A DNA stretch of 64,000 nucleotides from Herbihabitans rhizosphaerae (GTDB taxonomy: Bacteria; Actinomycetota; Actinomycetes; Mycobacteriales; Pseudonocardiaceae). The stretch covers positions 216,008-280,007 of the forward strand of contig NZ_SGWQ01000009.1 of assembly GCF_004216555.1 (NCBI RefSeq). Reading direction: 5' to 3'. Position numbers and translations under genes: made by a program. The notes below the pieces were generated by a model. That model was not told the origin of the DNA. It searched no databases and saw only the letters and a program-made list of their open reading frames with translations. Below are positions 17,442-27,216 of this stretch, in pieces; within the stretch, counting starts at the first letter, position 1; each line of letters opens with the position of its first letter.

Positions 17442-17449
17442 CACTCGTG
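17429..17449. terminator. Hairpin just downstream of dxs
   Basis: Perfect 8-bp arms CACGAGTG (17429-17436) and CACTCGTG (17442-17449) with a 5-base loop, 6 bases after the dxs stop. It covers one possible start of the next gene, so it may terminate, attenuate or control translation of the lipoprotein pair. Confidence 0.4.
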
Positions 17450-17454
17450 TGAGA

Positions 17455-19389
17455 CTACCGGTGATCACGCTCCGGCGAGGACTCCCGGTCCACATCGTCG
17501 ACCTGGACGCCGTTCAGCCCGGCCACCCACTCGGTGACCCGGCGCGCCACGTCCTGCGCGGTGAGGCCGAGCCGGGTGAGCACCTCGCCGCGTGATCCGT
17601 GCTCGTGGAACCGTTGCGGCACACCGAGATAGTGGATCGGCACGGCCACGTTCCCGTCCCGCAGCGCGGCGGCCAGCGACCAGCCGAAGCCACCGTGCAG
17701 ACCGCCGTCCTCGACGGTCACCACGAGCCGGTGCTGCCCGGCGAGGTCGACCAGCTCGCCCGGCACCGGGGTCACCCACCTCGGGTCCACCACGGTCACG
17801 CCGATGCCCTGATCGGCCAGGCGTTCCGCGGCGGCCAGCCCCAGCTCGCCGAACGCGCCGACGGTCACCAGCAGCACGTCGTGATCGGTGCCGGCGACCG
17901 GCTCGCGGATCACGTCGGTCACGCCCTCGCGGCGCACCGCGGGGATCTCCACACCCACGGCGGCCTTCGGGAACCGCAGCACGGTCGGCCCGTCGTCCAC
18001 CGCGACCGCCTCGGCCAACTCCTCGGCGAGGCTGGTGGCGTCGCGCGGCGCGGCGATCCGGATGCCCGGCACCGCGCCCAGGATCGACAGGTCCCACATG
18101 CCGTGGTGACTGGCGCCGTCCGGACCGGTGATGCCGGCCCGGTCCAGCACCATGGTCACCGGCAGCTTGTGCAGCGCGACGTCCATCAGCACCTGGTCGA
18201 ACGCGCGGTTGAGGAACGTGGCGTACACCGCGACCACCGGGTGCAGCCCGCCCATGGCGAGGCCGGCGGCCGAGGTGAGCGCGTGCTGCTCGGCGATGCC
18301 CACATCGAAACACCGGTCGGGGTGGACGCGGGCGAACGGTTCGAGGCCGGTCGAGCGGAGCATCGCCGCGGTGATCGCCACGACGTCCGGCCGCTCGTCG
18401 CCGATCCGCACCATCTCCTCGGCGAATACCGAGGTCCACGTCTTTCCCTTGCGCTTCACCGGTTTTCCGGTGATCGGGTCGATCGGGTCGGTCTGGTGCA
18501 TCTGGTCGACTTCGTCGTTCTCGGCCAGCGCGTACCCGTTGCCCTTGCGGGTCACCGCGTGCACGATCACCGGCCCGCCGAAGTCCTTCGCCCGGCGCAG
18601 CGCCGCCTCCATCGCGACCGTGTCGTGCCCGTCCACCGGCCCGAGGTACTTCAACCCGAGGTCCTCGAACATCATCTGCGGGCTGAGCGCGTCCTTGAGC
18701 CCCCGCTTGGCCGCGTGCAGCGCCGAGTACAGCGGCCGCCCGACGACCGGTGTGCTGCGCAGCATCCGCTTGCCGCCGGCCAGCGCGCGCTCGTAGCCGG
18801 GGCGCAGCCGCAGCGAGGCGAGGTGGTCGGCCAGCCCGCCGATGGTCGGCGAGTACGAGCGGCCGTTGTCGTTGACCACGATCACCACCGGCCGGTCGGT
18901 GCCGGCCGCGATGTTGTTCAGCGCCTCCCAGCACATGCCGCCGGTCAGCGCGCCGTCACCGACCACCGCGACGACGTGCCGGTCCTCGCGGCGCAACTGG
19001 TAGGCCTTGGCGAGCCCGTCGGCGTAGGACAGTGCGGCCGACGCGTGGCTGTTCTCCACCAGGTCGTGCTCGCTCTCGGCGCGGCACGGGTAGCCGGAGA
19101 TCCCGCCCTGCTGGCGCAGGTCGTCGAACTCGTCGCGGCGCCCGGTGACCACCTTGTGCACGTACGCCTGGTGGCCGACGTCATAGATCAGCGTGTCCCT
19201 CGGCGACTCGAAGACCCGGTGCATCGCCAGGGTGAGCTCGACGACGCCGAGGTTCGGGCCGAGGTGCCCTCCGGTCTTCGTCACCTTCTCCACCAGGAAG
19301 GACCGAATCTCGGCCGCGAGTTCGGCCAGCTCTTCGTGGGTCAACCGTCGCAGGTCAGCGGGTCCGTCCACGGACTCCAGCAGCGCCAC
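17455..19389 (-). CDS. dxs: 1-deoxy-D-xylulose-5-phosphate synthase
   Basis: 644 residues, normal length. It condenses pyruvate with glyceraldehyde 3-phosphate, using thiamine diphosphate, in the first step of the MEP isoprenoid pathway in the cytoplasm. Visible features: [17 protein letters not shown] near the N-terminus, the ThDP motif GDGALTGG with NN following, the transketolase pyrimidine-binding region [20 protein letters not shown], and [20 protein letters not shown]. The C-terminal domain has [13 protein letters not shown]. The start is GTG at 19389 with GGAG 9 bases before. It corresponds to Rv2682c. The block between rnd and dxs is an insertion relative to M. tuberculosis. Confidence 0.97.
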   Translation of the reverse strand: MALLESVDGPADLRRLTHEELAELAAEIRSFLVEKVTKTGGHLGPNLGVVELTLAMHRVFESPRDTLIYDVGHQAYVHKVVTGRRDEFDDLRQQGGISGYPCRAESEHDLVENSHASAALSYADGLAKAYQLRREDRHVVAVVGDGALTGGMCWEALNNIAAGTDRPVVIVVNDNGRSYSPTIGGLADHLASLRLRPGYERALAGGKRMLRSTPVVGRPLYSALHAAKRGLKDALSPQMMFEDLGLKYLGPVDGHDTVAMEAALRRAKDFGGPVIVHAVTRKGNGYALAENDEVDQMHQTDPIDPITGKPVKRKGKTWTSVFAEEMVRIGDERPDVVAITAAMLRSTGLEPFARVHPDRCFDVGIAEQHALTSAAGLAMGGLHPVVAVYATFLNRAFDQVLMDVALHKLPVTMVLDRAGITGPDGASHHGMWDLSILGAVPGIRIAAPRDATSLAEELAEAVAVDDGPTVLRFPKAAVGVEIPAVRREGVTDVIREPVAGTDHDVLLVTVGAFGELGLAAAERLADQGIGVTVVDPRWVTPVPGELVDLAGQHRLVVTVEDGGLHGGFGWSLAAALRDGNVAVPIHYLGVPQRFHEHGSRGEVLTRLGLTAQDVARRVTEWVAGLNGVQVDDVDRESSPERDHR

Positions 19390-19480
19390 CGAACCACTCC
19401 GTCCTTGCTCGTCGTGTTCCGCTCAGTCTACGAGCGCTGTCCTGAGAGGGCCGATGAACTCAACCCCATAGGGTGGCGCC

Positions 19481-20842
19481 GTGCCCATCTCATTCGACAC
19501 CCGTGGACTCGACCGAGTTGACGAGACCACGTGGGTGGATCCCCGGACCGGGGACGGCGTCACGCGCTTCTACTTCGACCTGGTGCCCGATCTGCCACAG
19601 CTCCTCTACGACGTGCCGGCGCTGCGCCGCGCGCTGGCGATCGAATGCGCCGACACCGGTGTCGGCCTGATCGAGGCCGACGTGGTGTGGCTGGACACCG
19701 TGCCGGCCGTGTACCAACTGTTGAAGCTGCCGCTGCCGAACCGCCCGAGCGGCCTCGCCTTCCTGGCGACGTTCACCGTACCGAGGGCCGAGTGCAGTGC
19801 GGTGCTCAAGTTCCAGGCGTTCGAGGGCGAGGTCTCCGGAACCCGGGAGAGCATGGTCGTCGCCGAGGTGGGGATGGAGGGCGCGTTCCGGCCGCACCCG
19901 TACGCGCCGGACGTGGAGAAACTGCGCTGGGTCAGCTCCGACGACCAGCAGTGGGACGCCCGGTTCCCCGACCACCCGCTGACCCGCGCGCGGGCGTGGG
20001 CGCGACACGCGCAAGCCACCGCGATGATCGACCCTCGGTTCGCCGGGCTGGCGCCGTTCCAGGGATTCGAGCCGCCCGCCGAGCCGGAACCCGAACCGGA
20101 ACTCACCCCCGAGCCGGCGACCGCGCCCGAGCCGCCGCCCGAGCCGCCCGTCCAGGTCGGCGAGACGATGAAGACCGCACTGCCCGGACTGCCGGTGGGC
20201 GACGTGCTCGCGCTGAGCCACGACGACGACCGGGTCACCTTCTGGCGGATGGCCGACCCGGACCTGGTGTACGAGCGGCTGGGCGTCGGCGGGCTGGCGC
20301 GCTCCCCCGTGGCGGGCAACAGGTTCCGTGACGCGGCGCTGCTGACCGTGGAGTCCGGCGGCCTGTTCCTCAGCGACCGGTACACCACCGACGGCAAGCA
20401 GACCGGGACGTTCACCCGGCTCGAGCCGATCAGCGAGCAGGACGCCTACGCGCGGGTGGACGACGCGGCGCTGAGCCGCACGTTCGAGTGGCTCGGTGAT
20501 CGCGTGCTGGCCGCCACCCGCCGGGAGGAGTTCGTCGCGGTGGAGTCGGCCGGCTGGAACGCGCCGGCCGAGCCGTACGTGCTGATCATGCTGCGGCCGC
20601 ACGAGGGCGGCTGGCACTCAGTGCTGGAGACCGCACCGGTCCCCGTCGGCGCGCCGATCTGGCGGGACGCCCAGCCGTTGCCGGAAGGGCAGACCGGGCA
20701 GACCCTCGGTTCGCCGGCGTCCGAGACGACGATCAAGGTCGCCGGCCACCTGACCAGATTCGCCGTGGAGACCTGGCCGGTACACCCGCTGCGGCTGGCA
20801 CTGTCCTTCGCCCCCAACCCGTACGCCCAGCAAGGTACCTAG
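19481..20842 (+). CDS. Uncharacterised two-domain protein
   Basis: 453 residues from a GTG at 19481. An N-terminal domain (1-200) and a C-terminal domain (about 225-453) are joined by a Pro-Glu spacer (EPEPELTPEPATAPEPPPEP). No signal peptide, membrane helix or catalytic motif is evident; tryptophan and acidic residues are frequent. I recognise no family. It is followed 41 bases later by a gene whose product resembles YezG/DUF600-like proteins accompanying secreted actinobacterial toxins, so a toxin-associated or type VII-linked role is possible but unproven. Confidence 0.72.
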   Translation: MPISFDTRGLDRVDETTWVDPRTGDGVTRFYFDLVPDLPQLLYDVPALRRALAIECADTGVGLIEADVVWLDTVPAVYQLLKLPLPNRPSGLAFLATFTVPRAECSAVLKFQAFEGEVSGTRESMVVAEVGMEGAFRPHPYAPDVEKLRWVSSDDQQWDARFPDHPLTRARAWARHAQATAMIDPRFAGLAPFQGFEPPAEPEPEPELTPEPATAPEPPPEPPVQVGETMKTALPGLPVGDVLALSHDDDRVTFWRMADPDLVYERLGVGGLARSPVAGNRFRDAALLTVESGGLFLSDRYTTDGKQTGTFTRLEPISEQDAYARVDDAALSRTFEWLGDRVLAATRREEFVAVESAGWNAPAEPYVLIMLRPHEGGWHSVLETAPVPVGAPIWRDAQPLPEGQTGQTLGSPASETTIKVAGHLTRFAVETWPVHPLRLALSFAPNPYAQQGT

Positions 20843-20883
20843 GTATGGTTCCCGCGAACCGTGGGGACGGAGGACAACGGGGG

Positions 20884-21369
20884 ATGAACGCACCGAATCC
20901 GGCGACCGAGCCGGTCGATCCGGCGAAGCTGACGCGCCAGGTCGGTCGCGCGTTGCTCGCCGTCGTGCCGCCGGAGTGGAAACAGTTGCGCGCCGAGTAC
21001 CGCGCCGCCGGCCGGCACGTGGAGGCCGACCTGCTGGTGATCACCGGCGACGGCCGCGAGATCCCGCTGGCGCCGCCGCGCGAGGTCGTGGACATGCTCG
21101 GCAAGCTGCGCGCGGCGATGTACCAGCCGGGCCGGGGCACCTGGCTGTCGGCGGTGTACCAGCTCGCCTACCCCAGCAGGTTCAGCGCCGACTTCGAGCC
21201 GGACGTGGAGCCGTCCTGGCGGCGGGTGCCACCGCCGGTCGGATTCGTCGACGAGCTGCGCTTCTTCCCCCGGCAGGACGAGCACATTCCGGACTGGCTG
21301 CGCGAGCGCGTCGCACCGCCGGCCCAGACCCCGCCGTCCGGCATCCCGGTGAGCCGGCCCGCCGACTAA
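20884..21369 (+). CDS. YezG/DUF600-like protein, possibly immunity-type
   Basis: 161 residues from the ATG at 20884 with a GGAGG site 12 bases before; an in-frame ATG 39 bases earlier lacks one. The core, PPEWKQLRAEYRAAGRHVEA, LRAAMYQPGRGTWLSAVYQL and FPRQDEHIPDWLRER, resembles the stand-alone or N-terminal domain found with TNT-type toxins in actinobacteria. I base this on remembered pattern, not on a search. No TNT toxin domain is visible next door. The C-terminal tail is Pro-rich. It probably shares a transcript with the gene upstream. Confidence 0.65.
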   Translation: MNAPNPATEPVDPAKLTRQVGRALLAVVPPEWKQLRAEYRAAGRHVEADLLVITGDGREIPLAPPREVVDMLGKLRAAMYQPGRGTWLSAVYQLAYPSRFSADFEPDVEPSWRRVPPPVGFVDELRFFPRQDEHIPDWLRERVAPPAQTPPSGIPVSRPAD

Positions 21370-21472
21370 CCCGTGAGTGTGATCTCGCCGTCGCACACAA
21401 TCCCAAGTGTCACATTTGCGACGAACTATCACGTTTCAGCAACCCTCTGACCTGCACTTTTGCGCTGGTCGA

Positions 21473-21529
21473 CGGACTTTAGCGGGCTAAAGTACGCGAA
21501 ACATGAACGGATCGATCGCTAAGTTTCGG
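21473..21529. repeat. 57-bp intergenic repeat, copy 1, with terminator-like hairpin
   Basis: The segment is identical to 46897-46953 except for one base (C/T). Its left part holds ACTTTAGC-GG-GCTAAAGT (21476-21493), a hairpin with 8-bp arms. The right part is unpaired and includes ATCGATCGCTAAGTTTCGG. Both copies sit between convergent genes, so the hairpin can end transcription from both sides. Confidence 0.8.
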
Positions 21530-21566
21530 ACACCCGCGGCGTTGTGGAGCGGTGTCCTGGGCCGAG

Positions 21567-22706
21567 CTATCGAACGCCGATGGCTGTCTCCGAGCGGGCA
21601 GCGACGGCGGTGTCGGGGTTGTCGGCGAACACGCCGTCCAGGCCGGTGCGCAGGAACACGTCGTACTCGCCGAACGCCCTGCCGTACGCGGCTGGCACGG
21701 TCGACGAGCGGAAGTCGGCCGGCAGGAACGAGTTCTCGTTGCGGAACGTCCAGGCGTGCACGACGAGCCTCGCCGCGTGCGCGTCCGCGATCACCGTGGT
21801 CGGCTTGAGCAGGAACCCGTTCGCGTCCCTCGGGATGATCAGGTCCTTGTTCGCGCCGAGGCCGCGCGCGTACCCGGCGATCTCCCGCAGGCCCTCGGGC
21901 TTGACCAGATCGGCGTAGGTGCGCGGATCGCCGGACACCACGAAGTCGTACGGCTTGCCGGTCGAGTTGACCAGCTGCACCAACGGAACCCGCAGTTCGC
22001 GGCTCAACTCCTTGAGGTTGGCCACCTCGAAGGACTGCACGAACACCTTGGCGTGCGGGCGATTCAGGCCGTTGCGGTCCAGCGTGCGCACCAGCGCCGG
22101 CTCCAGCGGCAGGCCGATCGTGCGGAAGTAGGTCGGGTGCTTGGTCTCCGGGTAGATGCCGACCTCCCGGCGCAGCTCACGGGACAGCCGCCGGCTCAGG
22201 TCGATCACCTCCTGCAGCGTCGGCACCTCGAAGCGGCCGTCGTACAGGGTGTTGTGCTGGCGGATCTCGGGGATCCTTTCCTTGGCGCGCAACGTTTTCA
22301 GCTCGGCGAGGGTGAAGTCCTCGGTGAACCAGCCGGTCACGTCGGCGCCGTCGATCTTCTTGGTGACCTTGCGCGCCGTGAACTCCGGACGGGCGCCGAC
22401 GTCGGTGGTACCGCTGATCTCGTTCTCGTGCCGCGCGACCAGTACACCGTCCTTTGTGGACACCAGGTCCGGCTCGACGTAGTCGGCGCCCATCCGCGCG
22501 GCCAACTCGTAGGCGGCCAGCGTGTGCTCCGGCCGGTAGCCGGACGCACCGCGGTGGCCGATCACCACCGGCCCGCGCGGCTCGTGGCCGGCGACCTCGA
22601 CGCCGGGCGGTTCGGCCGCCGAGGACGGCAGCGTCGCGATTCCGGCGGCGACGAGCGCGGCGATGGCCAACCCGGCGATCCGGATGGTTCGGGCCCTACG
22701 CATCAT
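21567..22706 (-). CDS. Secreted glycerophosphodiester phosphodiesterase
   Basis: 379 residues from the ATG at 22706, 6 bases after GAGGAG. A signal peptide (IAGLAIAALVAAGIATLPSSA) is followed by the GDPD barrel: VIGHRGASGYRPEHTLAAYE, with catalytic His and Arg, then YVEPDLVSTKDGVLVARHE, with the metal-binding Glu and Asp and a second His. The length fits the GlpQ type, which has an insertion between barrel elements. It hydrolyses glycerophosphodiesters from phospholipids to glycerol 3-phosphate plus alcohol outside the cytoplasm. Divergent from the next gene. Confidence 0.93.
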   Translation of the reverse strand: MMRRARTIRIAGLAIAALVAAGIATLPSSAAEPPGVEVAGHEPRGPVVIGHRGASGYRPEHTLAAYELAARMGADYVEPDLVSTKDGVLVARHENEISGTTDVGARPEFTARKVTKKIDGADVTGWFTEDFTLAELKTLRAKERIPEIRQHNTLYDGRFEVPTLQEVIDLSRRLSRELRREVGIYPETKHPTYFRTIGLPLEPALVRTLDRNGLNRPHAKVFVQSFEVANLKELSRELRVPLVQLVNSTGKPYDFVVSGDPRTYADLVKPEGLREIAGYARGLGANKDLIIPRDANGFLLKPTTVIADAHAARLVVHAWTFRNENSFLPADFRSSTVPAAYGRAFGEYDVFLRTGLDGVFADNPDTAVAARSETAIGVR

Positions 22707-22752
22707 GGAGTTCCTCCTCGTGTGCACCACAACGCGGGCACTCTCGCACATC

Positions 22753-22866
22753 ACAGTTAACTGTTGGTGGCCGAAATGCGGGAATACCGGTAACGGTGAA
22801 ACCGCGATGGCCTCTTGGCGCAGGTCAGGCACGAGAGTTGACTGCCTTTCGTCCGCGCCGGTTATT
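22753..22866. promoter_or_regulatory. Divergent control region: palindrome and candidate promoter
   Basis: A perfect 12-bp palindrome, ACAGTTAACTGT, lies at 22753-22764, 47 bp upstream of the phosphodiesterase start. Toward the protease gene, TTGACT (22838-22843) and GTTATT (22861-22866) are spaced 17 bp as a -35/-10 pair, 49 bp before the ATG. The -35 is good and the -10 weak. Confidence 0.4.
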
Positions 22867-22914
22867 CGGTCCTGCCGCGGTGTCCCTGTTATTAACCGAA
22901 AGGTATCCCCTGCC

Positions 22915-24009
22915 ATGAAATGGCATTTGTTACGCCGCGCAGCCGTCGCGGCGATCGCGATAACAGCCTGTGGCGTGGTCGGCGTGCCGGCCGCGTCGGC
23001 GGCTCCGCCACCTCCCGGCGACGGGCAGGTGCAACCACAGATCATCGGCGGCGTCAACGCCACCGAGACGTACACGTTCATGGTCGCACTGAACAACGGC
23101 TGCGGCGGCAGCCTGGTCGCGCCACAGTGGATCGTCACCGCGACACACTGCGGCAGTGCGTCCTCCGGCCGGATCGGCTCGATCTCGAAGAGCTCCGGCG
23201 GCGAGGTTCGCTCGATCGACCGGCGGATCGGCAAGCCCGGCACCGACCTGACGCTGATGCACCTGTCCACCGCGTCCACCAAGACGCCGATCGCGATGGC
23301 CACCGCCAATCCGTCGCCCGGCGTCACCGCTCGGCTGCTCGGGTGGGGCTGCACCTCGTGGCCGAACTGCACCACCCCGGACACGCTGAAACAGATCGAC
23401 CTGCGGGTGCTGCCCAGCAGCGACTGCTATCCGGGCGGCGGCACCTCGATCGACGTGTGCATCGACGGCGACCGCTACCACTCGGCCTGCCACGGTGACT
23501 CGGGCGGCCCGGCGATCACCGGCACTTCGGGCAACTGGACGCTGGTCGGCGAGACGCACGGTCCCGGCGACAACGGCGGCGAATGCGCGACCACCACGCT
23601 GTACACCGGCATCGCCGCGCACCGGGACTGGATCGATCAGCAGATCGGCACCGTCACGCCGGGGAAGAAGTTCGAGAACACCGACAACGTCACCATTCCG
23701 GACAATGCCGCCGCCGTGTTCAGCTCGGTGGGCGTCACCGAGATGGCCGGCAACGCGCCCGCGACGTTGAAGGTCAACGTGGACATCAAGCACACCTTCC
23801 GCGGTGACCTGGTGATCGACCTGGTCGCACCGGACGGCTCGCTGTACCGGCTGAAGAACTTCTCCTCCAACGACAGCGCGGACAACGTGCTCACGACCTA
23901 CACCGTGAACGCGTCCAGTGAGATCGCGAACGGCACCTGGCAGCTCAAGGTGCAGGACGCCTACTCGGCGGACACCGGGTACATCGACGCCTGGAGCGTG
24001 CAGTTCTGA
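22915..24009 (+). CDS. Secreted trypsin-like serine protease with C-terminal P-domain
   Basis: 364 residues. Signal peptide to about 29 (ASAA), a short propeptide, then IIGG at 43-46, the expected start of an active S1 protease. The triad is complete: His78 (TATHC), Asp111 (GTDLTLMH) and Ser196 (GDSGGP). From about 252 a P/Homo B domain follows (NVTIPDNAAAVFSSVGV, HTFRGDLVIDLVAPDGS, GTWQLKVQDAYSADTGYID), as in some bacterial proteases where it aids folding or binding. A close paralogue without the P-domain lies at 31361-32143. Start ATG with AAAGG upstream. Confidence 0.94.
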   Translation: MKWHLLRRAAVAAIAITACGVVGVPAASAAPPPPGDGQVQPQIIGGVNATETYTFMVALNNGCGGSLVAPQWIVTATHCGSASSGRIGSISKSSGGEVRSIDRRIGKPGTDLTLMHLSTASTKTPIAMATANPSPGVTARLLGWGCTSWPNCTTPDTLKQIDLRVLPSSDCYPGGGTSIDVCIDGDRYHSACHGDSGGPAITGTSGNWTLVGETHGPGDNGGECATTTLYTGIAAHRDWIDQQIGTVTPGKKFENTDNVTIPDNAAAVFSSVGVTEMAGNAPATLKVNVDIKHTFRGDLVIDLVAPDGSLYRLKNFSSNDSADNVLTTYTVNASSEIANGTWQLKVQDAYSADTGYIDAWSVQF

Positions 24010-24019
24010 GTGTCGCGCC

Positions 24020-25201
24020 TTACCGCGTGGGGTGTGTCAGCAACGCGACACACTCCACGTGGTGCGTCATCGGGAACGTGTCGAACGCGCGCAGGTTCTC
24101 CAGCCGGTAGCCGCGCCCGGCGAAGATCGCCACATCGCGCCCCAGGGCCGCCGGGTCACAGGCCACGTAGACCACCCGCTCCGGCGCGCGGGCCGCGATC
24201 GCGTCCACCACCGCCTTGCCGGCGCCCTTGCGCGGCGGGTCCAGCACCACGGTCTTCGGCGCCGGCAGGTCCTCCTCCATCACCCGCTCCACCCGACCCT
24301 GCCGCACGAGCACCTGCGGCAGATCGGCGAGTTCGCGCTCGGCGTCGGCCACCGCACTCGGCGACGACTCCACGGCCACCACCGTCCCGAGTGGACCGAC
24401 CTGCTCGGCGAGCACGGCGGCGAACAGCCCGACCCCGCCGTACAGATCCCAGCCGCACTCCCCCTGGCCGAGCCCCGACCAGTCGGACACCACCTCGGCG
24501 AGCAGGTCCGCCGCGTCCGGGTGCACCTGCCAGAAGCCGTCCGCGGCGATCCGCCAGTCCCGGCGGGCGGCCCGCTCGACCACCGTGTCACCGCCGCGCG
24601 CGGTGCGCCTGCGCCGGCCGCGGATCTCGGTGACGTGCGTGTGCGCGGTCGCGTCGACGGCGATCTCCAGCTCCGCGCCCGGCGCCCAGGTGTCGCCCAC
24701 GACCGCGTCCACGGTGCCCGGCGCGGCGATCGGACAGCCGTCAACGGGCACCACGCGGTGACTGCGGTGTGCCCGGAAACCCAAGCGCCCCTTGCCATCC
24801 GCGGTCATCCGCACCCGGGTGCGCCAGTCCAGCAGACCGCCGGCCAGCTCCTCCACCTCGACCGTCCACTCCAGACCCGCGAGCCGCCGCAACTGCTCGG
24901 CGACCACGGCCGCCTTGAGCGCCCGCTGCGCCTTGGCCGTCGCGTGCTGCCAGTCGCAGCCTCCGCAGCCGCCCGGCACCGCGACCGGGCACGGCGGCAC
25001 GACCCGGTCCGGCGAGGCGTCCAGGATCTCCACCGCGTCGCCCCGGCAGAACGCGGCGTGCCGGTCCTCGGTGATCTCCACGACCACCCGCTCGCCGGGC
25101 AGCGCGTGCCGGACGAAGATCACCCGTCCCTCGGCGCGCGCCACGCAGTGCCCGCCGTGCGCGACCGCGCCGACATCGACGGTGATCCGCCGTCCGGTCA
25201 T
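24020..25201 (-). CDS. TrmA/RumA-type class I SAM-dependent RNA methyltransferase
   Basis: 393 residues. A TRAM-like N-terminal domain (ITVDVGAVAHGGHCVARAEG) is followed by the Fe-S cysteines (PPCPV and GGCGGCDW). The catalytic domain has FWQVHP, the SAM motif DLYGGVGLF, VVLDPPRKGAG and the nucleophile in VYVACDPAALGRD, with a final H-V-E (THHVECVALL). Members make 5-methyluridine in tRNA or rRNA; which position is modified here cannot be told. It overlaps the upstream permease by 4 bases (ATGA). Corresponds to Rv2689c. Confidence 0.92.
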   Translation of the reverse strand: MTGRRITVDVGAVAHGGHCVARAEGRVIFVRHALPGERVVVEITEDRHAAFCRGDAVEILDASPDRVVPPCPVAVPGGCGGCDWQHATAKAQRALKAAVVAEQLRRLAGLEWTVEVEELAGGLLDWRTRVRMTADGKGRLGFRAHRSHRVVPVDGCPIAAPGTVDAVVGDTWAPGAELEIAVDATAHTHVTEIRGRRRRTARGGDTVVERAARRDWRIAADGFWQVHPDAADLLAEVVSDWSGLGQGECGWDLYGGVGLFAAVLAEQVGPLGTVVAVESSPSAVADAERELADLPQVLVRQGRVERVMEEDLPAPKTVVLDPPRKGAGKAVVDAIAARAPERVVYVACDPAALGRDVAIFAGRGYRLENLRAFDTFPMTHHVECVALLTHPTR

Positions 25202-27216
25202 CTGCCGTCCTTCTTCTGGTTGTCGCCGTTCTTGGTGAACAGACCGCGCCGCACCGCGCCGGGCGCCATCACCGCGCGCTCGTGCACCTTCTCCGAGGAC
25301 AACAGCTGCCACGGCACGCTGGTCACCATCACCCCCGGCTGGAACAGCAGCCTTCCCTTGAGCCGCAACGCACTCTGGTTGTGCAACAACTGCTCCCACC
25401 ATCGCCCGACCACGTACTCCGGGATGAACACGGTCACCACGTCGCGCGGGTTGTTCGTGCGGATCCGCTTGACGTAGTCCAGCACCGGCTTGGTGATCTC
25501 CCGGTACGGCGACTCGACCACCTTGAGCGGCACCGAGAAGTCCTGCTTCTCCCACTCGGCGACCAGCGCCCTGGTGTCCGCCTCGTCCACGTTGACCGTC
25601 ACCGCCTCCAGCACGTCCGGGCGGGTGGCGCGCGCGTAGGCCAGCGCGCGCTTGGTCGGCAGGTGCAGCTTGGACACCAGCACCACCGCGTGGTTGCGCG
25701 ACGGGAGCACGGTCGGCCGGTCCGTCTCCAACTCGGCCAACTCGCGGGCCACCCGGTCGTAGTGCTTCCGGATGCCGGTCATCAACGCGAAGATCGCGGC
25801 CATCGCGGCGATCGCGATCCACGCCCCGGCGAGGAACTTGGTGATCAGCACGATCACCAGCACCGTCGCCGTCATGAACAGGCCGAACGAGTTGATCCCC
25901 TGCGAGCGTCGCATCCTGCGCCGCGCCACCGGATCGGTTTCCGTTGCCAGCAAACGGTTCCAGTGCCTGATCATGCCGCTCTGGCTGAGCACGAACGACA
26001 CGAACACACCCACGATGTAGAGCTGGATCAGCTTGGTGACCTCGGCCTCGAACGCGACGACGAGCACGATCGCGAAGGCAGCCAGGAAGATGATCCCGTT
26101 GGAGAAGGCCAGCCGGTCGCCGCGGGTGTGCAGCTGGCGCGGCAAGTAGCGGTCCTGCGCCAGGATCGAGCCGAGTACCGGGAAACCGTTGAACGCCGTG
26201 TTCGCCGCGAGTACCAGGATCAGGCCGGTGAAGAAGATCACGTACCAGATCGCCGGCGGGAAACCGGAGAACACCGCGTTGGCCAACTGCGCCACGAGCG
26301 TCTTCTGCTGGTAGCCCTCCGGCGCGCCGATCAACTGGTGCACGTCCTCGGCCACCTTGGCGTCGGTGATGTTGGCCAGCGTGATCAGGCCCATGAACAT
26401 CACCACCGCGAACAGGCCCATCAGCAGCAGCGTGGTGGCCGCGTTCTTGGACTTGGGCTTGCGGAACGCCGGCACGCCGTTGCTGATCGCCTCCACGCCG
26501 GTCAGCGCCGCGCTGCCGGAGGAGAACGCGCGCAGCACCAGGAAGACCAGCCCGATGCCGGCCAGGTGCCCGTGCTCCTCCACGAGGTCGAACCCGGCGG
26601 TCTCCGCGTGCACCTCGTGGCCGAGCACGAAAGTGCGGTACAGCCCCCAGACGACCATGCCGAGGATGCCCACGATGAACGCGTAGGTCGGGATGGCGAA
26701 CGCCGTGCCGGACTCCCGCACGCCGCGCAGGTTCACCGCGGTCAGGATCACGATCGCGGACACCGCGAAGATCACCTTGTGCGAGTCCACGTACGGGATC
26801 ACCGCGCCGATGTTGGCCGCGGCCGAGGAGATCGACACCGCGACGGTCAGCACGTAGTCGACGAGCAGCGCGCTGGCCACCACCAGGCCCCAGCGCTGCC
26901 CGTGGTTGACCGTGGCGACCTCGTAGTCGCCGCCGCCGGACGGGTAGGCGTGCACGTTCTGCCGGTAGGACGCGACGACGGCGAGCATCACCACGACGAC
27001 GATCAGGCCGATCCACGGCGTGAACGCGTAGGCGGACAGCCCCGCGACCGACAGCGTCAGCAGGATCTCCTCGGGCGCGTACGCCACGCTGGACATCGGG
27101 TCGGAGGCGAACACCGGCAGCGCGATGCGCTTGGGCAGCAGCGTGTGCGCGAGACGGTCGCTGCGCTGTGGCCGACCGACCAGCAGCCGCTTCACCGCGG
27201 TTGCGAACTTGGACAC
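25198..27216 (-). CDS. APC-superfamily permease, KimA/YdaO-like, probable potassium importer
   Basis: 672 residues from a GTG at 27216. About 12 membrane helices end near residue 440, followed by a soluble C-terminal domain of about 200 residues. The N-terminus, VGRPQRSDRLAHTLLPKRIA and FASDPMSSVAYAPEEIL, strongly recalls KimA (YdaO) of Bacillus subtilis, a potassium importer controlled by c-di-AMP. M. tuberculosis annotation of the orthologue (Rv2690c) is only APC permease. Two TrkA-type potassium regulators lie divergently beside it, which supports potassium as substrate. That remains an inference; amino acid transport is the alternative. Confidence 0.88.
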   Translation of the reverse strand: MSKFATAVKRLLVGRPQRSDRLAHTLLPKRIALPVFASDPMSSVAYAPEEILLTLSVAGLSAYAFTPWIGLIVVVVMLAVVASYRQNVHAYPSGGGDYEVATVNHGQRWGLVVASALLVDYVLTVAVSISSAAANIGAVIPYVDSHKVIFAVSAIVILTAVNLRGVRESGTAFAIPTYAFIVGILGMVVWGLYRTFVLGHEVHAETAGFDLVEEHGHLAGIGLVFLVLRAFSSGSAALTGVEAISNGVPAFRKPKSKNAATTLLLMGLFAVVMFMGLITLANITDAKVAEDVHQLIGAPEGYQQKTLVAQLANAVFSGFPPAIWYVIFFTGLILVLAANTAFNGFPVLGSILAQDRYLPRQLHTRGDRLAFSNGIIFLAAFAIVLVVAFEAEVTKLIQLYIVGVFVSFVLSQSGMIRHWNRLLATETDPVARRRMRRSQGINSFGLFMTATVLVIVLITKFLAGAWIAIAAMAAIFALMTGIRKHYDRVARELAELETDRPTVLPSRNHAVVLVSKLHLPTKRALAYARATRPDVLEAVTVNVDEADTRALVAEWEKQDFSVPLKVVESPYREITKPVLDYVKRIRTNNPRDVVTVFIPEYVVGRWWEQLLHNQSALRLKGRLLFQPGVMVTSVPWQLLSSEKVHERAVMAPGAVRRGLFTKNGDNQKKDGR

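Noticed and set aside
16851..17495. Longer start (17495) for the second lipoprotein
   Set aside because: It would overlap dxs by about 40 bases and move the signal peptide inside the protein; the GTG at 17441 or 17420 is more sensible.
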